Below are positions 56,293 through 62,152 of a stretch of 62,152 nucleotides of DNA, in pieces. The DNA lies in NCBI GenBank assembly GCA_903906315.1, contig CAIVJW010000328.1, positions 1 to 62,152 on the forward strand. The letters are read 5' to 3'. The translations under genes and the position numbers were made by a program. The stretch is from an uncultured delta proteobacterium. Its GTDB lineage: Bacteria > Myxococcota_A > Polyangia > Polyangiales > Polyangiaceae. The first letter of the stretch is position 1, and each line of letters starts with the position of its first letter. Below the pieces are notes generated by a model. That model ran no database searches. It worked only from the letters and a program-made list of their open reading frames with translations, and had not been told where the DNA came from.

Positions 56293-57849
56293 GTGCTCTG
56301 CGACGTCTGCGGCCGCGAAAATGCCGATACCCTGACGTTTTGCCAGGACTGCGGGCGCCGGCTCAAGCCGGCGGCGCGCGCGGTCCCGCCAACGCCGCCC
56401 GCAGGCCTGCCGAAGGTCGAGCTTCCCGCGCGGGGTTTGCAACCGATCCCGTCGCCGCTGCCGAGCCCGGCGCACGTGCCGAGCACGCCGCCGTTCGCGC
56501 TGGTCGCGGTTGTCGCCGCCCCCCAAACGCCCAGCCCGGACTTCGCGCCCGCGCCGCTTCGCCACGGCGCGGCGACGCCGGCGTCCGGCCCCGCGCGGTC
56601 GCGCCCCGAAGTGCCGCCCTTCTACCTCGGGCCCTCGCTCGCGCACGGGCCCGCCGAGGAGCTCGCCCGCGCCGTGGCCGCGCCTCCGGCCGAGCCGCCG
56701 CCCGGGGAGACGTGCACGAGCTGCCGCGCGGTGAACCCCGTCGGCTATCGCTTCTGCGTCGCGTGCGGCACCGCGCTCGCAGCCAAGCCGGAGCCCCGGG
56801 CCGAGCCCCCCGCAGCGCCCGCTACGCCGGCAGCGCCGCCACCGACGCCGGTGCGCCCGGCCGAGGACGAGCGCCGCATCGTCGGCGCGCCGGTCGTCGA
56901 GCTCGCGCCCAGCCAGGCACCGCCGGACAAGCTGCTCGAGTGCTCGCGGTGCCACGGCTTCTGCTCGCCGGGGACGCGGTTCTGCAAGTACTGCGGTGCG
57001 CCGCTCGAGCGCGCGACCCCGAGCGCGATCGCAGCCACACCCGCGCCAACGAATCCGGCCGCGGGCAGCTCGCCGCTGGCCTTCGAGCCCGCGCTGCACC
57101 CTTCGGCGGCCGCACCCCCGCCCGCGACGCCGCACTCGGGGGCCGCCACGATGGTCACCCTCGCGCCCGCCGCGGCACGCGCGACGGCCAACTCGACGCG
57201 CACCGGCAGGCTCGTCGTCATCGTCGAGGACGGCAGCGAGGGCCGCAGCTTCGCGCTGGGCGAGCGCCAGCTGGACATCGGCCGGAGCGAGGGCGACATC
57301 CTCCTGCAGGACGACCTCTACGTCTCGCCCCGGCACGCCCGACTCGTCCCCGAAGGCGACCGGCTCGTCCTGCGCGACCTGGATTCGACGAACAAGGTCT
57401 ACCTCCGCATCCGAAAGGCGGAGCGTCTGCGAGACGGCGACTTGCTTCTAGTGGGACTAGAGGTGTTACAGTTTCAGACCGTGAGCGAAGCGGAGCGCGG
57501 GCTAGGCCAAGCCACCGAGCACGGGACGCTCCTGTTCGGGTCCCCCGCGACGCCGCGGCGCGCGCGGCTCGCGCAGCGGACGGTGGAGGGCGTCGCCAAG
57601 GACATCTACCACTTGTTCCGAGACGAGACGGTCCTCGGCCGCGAGATGGGTGACATCGTGTTCACGGCCGATCCTTTCCTGTCGCGCCGCCATGCGGCCG
57701 TGCGCCGAAACCCGTCCAGCGGAGAGTTTTCGGTGATCGACCTCGAGTCCTCGAACGGTACCTACCTGGCGATCCGTGAGGACGTCACCCTGGCGGACGG
57801 TGATTTCGTGCGCATCGGCCAACACCTCTTCCGCGTGGACCTCGCGTAG
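56293..57849 (+). CDS. Zinc-ribbon protein with two FHA domains
   Basis: A 518-residue cytoplasmic protein starting with GTG. Three four-cysteine zinc ribbons are at C3/C6/C17/C20, C141/C144/C155/C158 and C217/C220/C231/C234, joined by long Pro/Ala-rich linkers. FHA 1 (about 307-395) has 'GRSEGDILLQDDLYVSPRHA' but a changed 'STNKVYLR' end. FHA 2 (about 410-518) has the complete phosphothreonine site ('GREMGDIVF', 'LSRRHA', 'SSNGTYL'). FHA domains bind phosphothreonine, so it is a reader. It opens a tight operon with the PP2C phosphatase (two bases apart). Zinc ribbons may bind partners or nucleic acid. Confidence 0.92.
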   Translation: MLCDVCGRENADTLTFCQDCGRRLKPAARAVPPTPPAGLPKVELPARGLQPIPSPLPSPAHVPSTPPFALVAVVAAPQTPSPDFAPAPLRHGAATPASGPARSRPEVPPFYLGPSLAHGPAEELARAVAAPPAEPPPGETCTSCRAVNPVGYRFCVACGTALAAKPEPRAEPPAAPATPAAPPPTPVRPAEDERRIVGAPVVELAPSQAPPDKLLECSRCHGFCSPGTRFCKYCGAPLERATPSAIAATPAPTNPAAGSSPLAFEPALHPSAAAPPPATPHSGAATMVTLAPAAARATANSTRTGRLVVIVEDGSEGRSFALGERQLDIGRSEGDILLQDDLYVSPRHARLVPEGDRLVLRDLDSTNKVYLRIRKAERLRDGDLLLVGLEVLQFQTVSEAERGLGQATEHGTLLFGSPATPRRARLAQRTVEGVAKDIYHLFRDETVLGREMGDIVFTADPFLSRRHAAVRRNPSSGEFSVIDLESSNGTYLAIREDVTLADGDFVRIGQHLFRVDLA

Positions 57850-57851
57850 CC

Positions 57852-59282
57852 ATGAGCGACTCCACCACACGCGAGGCCCCTTCGGAGGCGAAGCTCGGCG
57901 GTGACGCGCCGGCGGTCGCCGCCGACCCGACGCCCACGCCCGCGACCGCCGGGGAGCGGTCCCCGGGCGCGGACGGCGCCGCGAAGTCACCCTCCAGCGA
58001 GCCCCCTTCCCCTTCGGAGTCGAACGACGGGGCGGGCGCTGCCGCCACGACGGACGCGAAGGGCGACGAGCCGCCCGAGGCCGATCCGGCCGCCGCGGCG
58101 CCGCCCGACGAGCCCGCGCGAAGCGAGGTGCGCATGCGCCTGTTCGGCAGGACGGACGTCGGTCAGGTCCGCGAGCACAACGAGGACAACTTCATCGTCG
58201 CCGACCTCACGCGCGGCACGCGCGGGCTGATGGAAGCCGACCGCAACCAGCTCGTCTCCGAGCGCGGCGCGCTGCTCGGCGTGTGCGATGGCATGGGCGG
58301 CGCGGCCGCGGGCGAGGTCGCGAGCCAGCTCGCCGTCGACATCATCTTCCAGAAGATGCTGCAGGGCGATGTGCCCGAGACCCACGACGACCTCGCCGTG
58401 CGCCTCGTGCAGTCGATCGAGGCCGCCGGCGTCCGCATCTTCAGCGAGGCCAAGCTCGACCGCGCGCGTCGCGGCATGGGCACGACGGCCACGCTCGCGG
58501 CGCTGCTCGACGATCACCTCTTCCTCGGGCAGGTCGGCGACAGCCGCGGCTACATCCTGCGCGGCGACCGGCTCGTCCAGGTCACGCGCGACCAGTCGCT
58601 CGTCAACCAGCTCATCGAGGCCGGCCAGCTCACGGAGGAGGAGGCCGAGACCTTCGAGCACAACAACATCATCCTGCAGGCGCTCGGCACGGCCGACACG
58701 GTGCAGGTCGACCTCACGTTCGTCGAGCTGAAGCACGGCGACACGCTGATGCTCTGCTCGGACGGCCTGTCCGGCATGGTCCGCAACGACGAGATCCGCG
58801 AGATCCTGCGGACGGTCGACGACCCGCTCGAGGCCTGCAAGCTGCTCACGGACCGCGCGAATCAGGCCGGCGGCCACGACAACATCACCGTCGTCGTCGC
58901 GAAGTTCGAGGGCGATCTGCAGCCGCCCACGAAGCAGGAAGTCGAGTCGCTCAAGTACCGCAAGTACGAGCTGCCCGAGCCGCCGCCCAGCACGCCGACC
59001 GCCGCCGAGGCGAGCCGGCGCATCAAGGGGCTCGACGAGCCGAAGGTCTCGGGGCGGCCCGGCCCGCGGTCCGCAGGCCCGCGAATGAGCGACCCTCGGA
59101 TCGAGGTGCGCGAGTCCACCTACGACGTCGGCGACGACGACGACGGCCACGGGGGCGGCCGCAACCAGGACGACTCGATCCAGATCCCGACGGAGGGCGC
59201 GCCCTCCTGGCTGGTGACGATGATGATCATGGGCGCCGTCGCCTGCGTGGTCGTCGCTGGCTACTTCCTGCTTCGGCCTTGA
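57852..59282 (+). CDS. Tail-anchored PP2C-type Ser/Thr phosphatase
   Basis: A 476-residue phosphatase. A disordered acidic N-terminus (1-95) precedes the PPM core. Metal-binding aspartates lie in 'DVGQVREHNEDNF' (D102, D112), 'GVCDGMGGAAAGE' (D146), 'LCSDGLSGMV' and 'GGHDNITVVV'. 'VGDSRGYILRGDRL' is conserved. After a charged linker the protein ends in a single hydrophobic helix ('TMMIMGAVACVVVAGYFLL') with Arg-Pro at the end, so it is inserted in the inner membrane by its tail with the phosphatase in the cytoplasm. It would erase phosphothreonine marks read by the neighbouring FHA proteins. Confidence 0.94.
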   Translation: MSDSTTREAPSEAKLGGDAPAVAADPTPTPATAGERSPGADGAAKSPSSEPPSPSESNDGAGAAATTDAKGDEPPEADPAAAAPPDEPARSEVRMRLFGRTDVGQVREHNEDNFIVADLTRGTRGLMEADRNQLVSERGALLGVCDGMGGAAAGEVASQLAVDIIFQKMLQGDVPETHDDLAVRLVQSIEAAGVRIFSEAKLDRARRGMGTTATLAALLDDHLFLGQVGDSRGYILRGDRLVQVTRDQSLVNQLIEAGQLTEEEAETFEHNNIILQALGTADTVQVDLTFVELKHGDTLMLCSDGLSGMVRNDEIREILRTVDDPLEACKLLTDRANQAGGHDNITVVVAKFEGDLQPPTKQEVESLKYRKYELPEPPPSTPTAAEASRRIKGLDEPKVSGRPGPRSAGPRMSDPRIEVRESTYDVGDDDDGHGGGRNQDDSIQIPTEGAPSWLVTMMIMGAVACVVVAGYFLLRP

Positions 59283-59354
59283 GCTGCCCCGAGCGCCGCC
59301 GCCTCGCTCGCCTCGCGTGAGCGACCCGGCGCCCGGGCGCCTATACTGACCGCG

Positions 59355-60401
59355 ATGGTGCGCCCGAACGACGCGCGCGCGGGCGGCCCGCCGCGCGACG
59401 AGCCACCGCACGACGGGCGGGTCGACCTCGCGACGGCCGCGCGCCTCGTCGAGGCCGCGGTGATCGACGCGACGGATCGCGCCGACCCGACGGCGCGGCT
59501 GGTCACCGAACGCATCGAGGCCGCGGCGCGCCGCGCGGCCCGCCTGAACCGGCTGCTCTCGCTGGGGGTCGCGGTCACGGTCGTGACGGCCGGCGCCGCT
59601 GGCCTCGCGGTGTGGCGCGCGCAACGGGCGGCTCGCGCCCTCGCGGACGAGGCCGGGCTCGGACGAGCGCCGGCCCGCGTCGCGTCGGGCACGATCCCGA
59701 CCGAGGTGCTCTCGGGGCGCGCCATCTACGAGCGCAACCGCGCGGCGCTCTACGTGATGGGCTACACGACCGGGACGCTGGTCGGGGGCTGCTGCTCCGC
59801 GTTCGCGATCGCTCCCGACGTGCTCGCGACCAACGCTCACTGCGTGCGCGAGTGCGGCAAGGAAGGCACCCGGGTCGTCACGCTCAACGACTCCGGCGGG
59901 CGCACCCGCTTCCGGGTGCTGTCGGCCACGCTGCACCCCGGCTACCGCCCGAACGCGCCGAGCTCCGACAGCCCCGACGTCGGCCTGCTCCGCATCGACG
60001 GCCGCGCGCCGGTCGTGGTCACGCTGGCGAGCGACGCCGAGCTCCGCGCCATCGGCCCGGGCGACGACATCTTCGTGCTCGGCTTCCCCGGGCGGGTGAT
60101 GGACCCGATCAGCCCATCGGCCACCTTCCTGTCGGGCCACGTCGGCCGCGTGACCTCGTTCGACGGCCGCGCGACCTCGCCCGACGCGACGTTCCTCGTG
60201 CAGCACGACGCGGTCACCCGCGGAGGCAACAGCGGCAGCCCGGTGTTCGACCAGTACGGGCACGTCGTCGCGGTGCACGCGGCGCACATCGACGAAGAGG
60301 AGGACGTCCGCATCGACGGCAGGAAGACCAAGGTGACCGACAGCTCGCCGTTCCGCCTCGGCATGCGGGCCGACCTCCTGCGAGGCGTGCCGGCCCCATG
60401 A
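59355..60401 (+). CDS. Membrane-anchored trypsin-like serine protease
   Basis: A 348-residue protein with a cytoplasmic N-terminus, one helix (about residues 66-87, 'RLLSLGVAVTVVTAGAAGLA') and a protease domain outside. H162 lies in 'LATNAHCVRECG', D208 in 'SPDVGLLRID' and S293 in 'VTRGGNSGSPVF', the complete triad of an S1-type protease. 'VGGCCSAFAI' adds cysteines at the start. No PDZ domain follows, unlike DegP. The stop overlaps the start of the next gene, whose protease domain is closely similar. TATACT at 59342-59347, seven bases before the ATG, suggests a leaderless transcript. Confidence 0.9.
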   Translation: MVRPNDARAGGPPRDEPPHDGRVDLATAARLVEAAVIDATDRADPTARLVTERIEAAARRAARLNRLLSLGVAVTVVTAGAAGLAVWRAQRAARALADEAGLGRAPARVASGTIPTEVLSGRAIYERNRAALYVMGYTTGTLVGGCCSAFAIAPDVLATNAHCVRECGKEGTRVVTLNDSGGRTRFRVLSATLHPGYRPNAPSSDSPDVGLLRIDGRAPVVVTLASDAELRAIGPGDDIFVLGFPGRVMDPISPSATFLSGHVGRVTSFDGRATSPDATFLVQHDAVTRGGNSGSPVFDQYGHVVAVHAAHIDEEEDVRIDGRKTKVTDSSPFRLGMRADLLRGVPAP

Positions 60402-61831
60402 GCCTGCGCCTCGTCCACACGTTCGGCCGCAACGCGGGGGCCGCGTTCGCGCCCGCCGGTGACGTCGTGCGCTTCGGCCGCGCGCCCGACAACGACGTCG
60501 TGTTCGACGCGGAGTACGACCGCGACGCGAGCGGCTACCACGCCGAGCTGCGCCGCGCGGGCGACGCCTGGGTGCTCGTCGATCTCGGGAGCCGGAACGG
60601 CACGTTCTTGTGCGGTCGGCGGGTCGCTCGCGAGGCGATCTCGAACGGCGACGAGATCGGGTTCGGCGGCAAGGGCCCGCGCGTGCGGGTCGAGATCGCG
60701 CGGGCGACCGGGGCCGTGGCGCCGGTGCCTCCCGCGGCGACGATCGTCGAGGCGCCCGCGCACGTCGCGGCCGCTGCGCCGAGGGCGCCCGCGGGACCGC
60801 TGCCGATGGCGCCCCCGGCAGGCGCGCGCGTCGGCCAGCGCACGCTCGCGATGATGATCTCGCACGCGGTCGCGGCCGCGAGCGGACGGCGGCGGCACCG
60901 CACCGAGGAAATCGAGGCGATGGTCGACGCCGGGGTGAAGGCCGCGGTCGCACCGCACCGCCGCGCGACGCGGGTCCTCGGCGTGTGGCTGTTCGTCGCG
61001 CTCGCCGGGCTCGTCGCGCTCGTGGTCTGGAGCCGCAGGTCCGACGACGACATCGCCACGCTGCGCGGCGAGCTCGCGAACCTGCCGCCCGGCGATCCGC
61101 GCCGCAAGGAGATCGAGGGGCGCCTCGGCACGCTGCACCCGGCGAACGCCAGCTTCGGCAGGAACCTCTACGACCGCAGCCGCAAGGGGATCTTCATGCT
61201 CGCCGTGCGCGACGAGGGCTTCTGCACCGCGTTCGCCGTGCGACCGAACGTCCTCGCGACGAACGCGCACTGCATCTACGCCGCGCGACGCACGGGCGGC
61301 GCCGTCACCGCGCTCGAAAACGAGGGGCGCGGGCAGGTCGGCTTCGCGGTGACGGACATGCGCCCGCACCCTGCGTACCGCGACGGGGACGCGAGCCTCA
61401 TCACGCCGGACGTGGGCATCGTCACGATCGCCGGCAAGGTCGCCGTGACGCTCGAGCTCGCGACGAAGCAGGAGCTCCAGGCCGCCGGGGTCGGCGACGA
61501 CGTCTACCTCATCGGCTTCCCGGGCACGCTCATGGACCGGCAGAACCCCGCCGCCACGTTCCTCGCCGCGCACATCGGTCGCCTCACGGCCGCGAACGGG
61601 CGGCCGGCCGCGTTCACCGAGGGGTGGCTCGTGCAGCACGACGCGCCGACGACGCACGGCACGAGCGGCAGCCCGCTCTTCAACGGGCGCGGCAAGGTCA
61701 TCGCCATCAACGCGGGCGGCTACGTCGAGGAGAGCGACGAGCACATCGGCGGCAAGAAGGCCGAGGTCGCGCGCGAGTCCCCCTACAAGTTCGGCATGCG
61801 CGTCGACCTGCTCGACGCCGTGCTCCGCTGA
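60398..61831 (+). CDS. FHA domain - transmembrane - trypsin-like protease
   Basis: A 477-residue fusion. The cytoplasmic FHA domain (residues 1-100) keeps 'GRAPDNDVVF' (G27-R28), 'SGYHAEL' with H48 and 'LGSRNGTFLC' with N67-G68. A Pro/Ala linker leads to a membrane helix (about 193-212). The extracytoplasmic protease has H291 in 'LATNAHCIYA', D338 in 'TPDVGIVTI' and S423 in 'TTHGTSGSPLF', the same design as the preceding protease. It therefore joins a phosphothreonine reader inside to a serine protease outside, so a cytoplasmic phosphorylation state could control envelope proteolysis (inference). The ATG overlaps the previous stop by four bases. Confidence 0.92.
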   Translation: MSLRLVHTFGRNAGAAFAPAGDVVRFGRAPDNDVVFDAEYDRDASGYHAELRRAGDAWVLVDLGSRNGTFLCGRRVAREAISNGDEIGFGGKGPRVRVEIARATGAVAPVPPAATIVEAPAHVAAAAPRAPAGPLPMAPPAGARVGQRTLAMMISHAVAAASGRRRHRTEEIEAMVDAGVKAAVAPHRRATRVLGVWLFVALAGLVALVVWSRRSDDDIATLRGELANLPPGDPRRKEIEGRLGTLHPANASFGRNLYDRSRKGIFMLAVRDEGFCTAFAVRPNVLATNAHCIYAARRTGGAVTALENEGRGQVGFAVTDMRPHPAYRDGDASLITPDVGIVTIAGKVAVTLELATKQELQAAGVGDDVYLIGFPGTLMDRQNPAATFLAAHIGRLTAANGRPAAFTEGWLVQHDAPTTHGTSGSPLFNGRGKVIAINAGGYVEESDEHIGGKKAEVARESPYKFGMRVDLLDAVLR

Positions 61832-61839
61832 GGCGCCCG

Positions 61840-62152
61840 ATGCTCCTGAGGCACGCGATCCGGCGGCTTCTCTGGACCTTCCCGACGCTGCTCGGGGTGT
61901 CGGTGCTCGCCTTTCTGCTGCTCTCGTTCGTGCCCGACCCGACCGACGATCCGGCCGTCGCGGCGGCCATGTCGCCGGCCGCGCTCGCGGCGCGCCGACG
62001 TGAGCGCTTCCTGGACCGGCCCCGCTTCGTCGAGCCCGCGCCGCTCGACGTGCGGTCGCGCGCGGCGGCGGCGGTCGCGGCCATCGTCGACGGCGGGCCG
62101 GGCGCGGAAGCGGCCCGGGGCGAGCTCGCCCGCCTCGGCGGCGCCGCGCTCC
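61840..62152 (+). CDS. ABC transporter permease, DppB/OppB-like, N-terminal part (3' end outside window)
   Basis: The first 104 residues of an oligopeptide-type permease. 'HAIRRLLWTFPTLLGVSVLA' and 'FLLLSFVPDP' form the first membrane helix and the conserved 'P-D-P' that follows it in DppB/OppB. Where other permeases continue with a short loop, this protein enters an Ala/Arg-rich helical region ('AALAARRRERF', 'AVAAIVDGGPGAEAARGELA', 'RLGGAAL') like HEAT repeats, suggesting an enlarged periplasmic domain. It starts eight bases after the FHA-protease stop and is probably in the same operon. The rest is not visible. Confidence 0.78.
   Translation, partial: MLLRHAIRRLLWTFPTLLGVSVLAFLLLSFVPDPTDDPAVAAAMSPAALAARRRERFLDRPRFVEPAPLDVRSRAAAAVAAIVDGGPGAEAARGELARLGGAAL

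Overview
The window is a very GC-rich, densely coded stretch of bacterial chromosome. It has no rRNA, phage, transposon, CRISPR or plasmid genes. The character is that of a Myxococcota chromosome, most likely the Polyangia/Sorangium side (inference). Reasons: strong third-position GC; many secreted lipoproteins with Gly/Ser-rich linkers; a matrixin-type protease with a MYXO-CTERM-like tail; an outer-membrane protein resembling a family I associate with myxobacteria; FHA, PP2C and HD-GYP signalling proteins; and a Gld-like ABC system next to recA and ssb. Gene order is a mosaic of short operons, many with 4-base ATGA/GTGA overlaps, and several convergent pairs separated by strong hairpins.

Layout. 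1-2591: end of an OmpR-type regulator, its histidine kinase, and uppS. 2649-12711: a polyhydroxyalkanoate (PHA) region. On the minus strand lie a PhaE/phasin-like protein, an AMP-forming acyl-CoA ligase and a PhaC synthase. On the plus strand lie PhaR, a second phasin and a second PhaC. Between them sits a coupled operon of two paralogous lipoproteins, a lipoprotein hydrolase and an outer-membrane protein, set apart from the PHA genes by a triple 54-bp repeat full of hairpins. 12824-20933: tRNA-Arg(UCU), frataxin CyaY, matrixin protease, a PEGA/barrel protein, a fused rRNA methyltransferase-pseudouridine synthase with a peptide-repeat tail, a REC-GAF-HD-GYP regulator and LipB.

20937-31718: mostly envelope and exported proteins (metallophosphoesterase lipoprotein, TauE/SafE permease, barrel protein, PI-PLC-like lipoprotein, epoxide-hydrolase-like protein) plus aspartate kinase. 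31781-36960: one transcription unit with a good sigma-70-type promoter and a strong terminator, encoding a Gld-like ABC system (ATPase with acidic tail, permease, GldG-like protein, DUF4340 protein). 37026-40274: ssb, recA and the ComM/YifB ATPase. 40589-44603: a hydrolase and several small membrane proteins with Gly/Pro/Gln-rich cytoplasmic tails, two of them clear paralogs. 44647-48240: a Cpx-like stress module (histidine kinase, OmpR regulator, small membrane protein, His/Gly-rich CpxP/Spy-like sensor, OmpA-like lipoprotein). 48325-56260: a GMC oxidoreductase with a small partner, an AftB-like membrane glycosyltransferase, threonine aldolase, a TPR lipoprotein, a very acidic protein and a barrel protein.

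56293-62152: the most unusual block. It encodes a zinc-ribbon/double-FHA protein, a tail-anchored PP2C phosphatase, a membrane-anchored trypsin-like protease and an FHA-TM-trypsin-like protease that shares its protease design, followed by the start of a DppB-type permease with an enlarged first loop. This looks like a phosphothreonine-responsive envelope proteolysis module; the kinase that would write the mark is not in the window.
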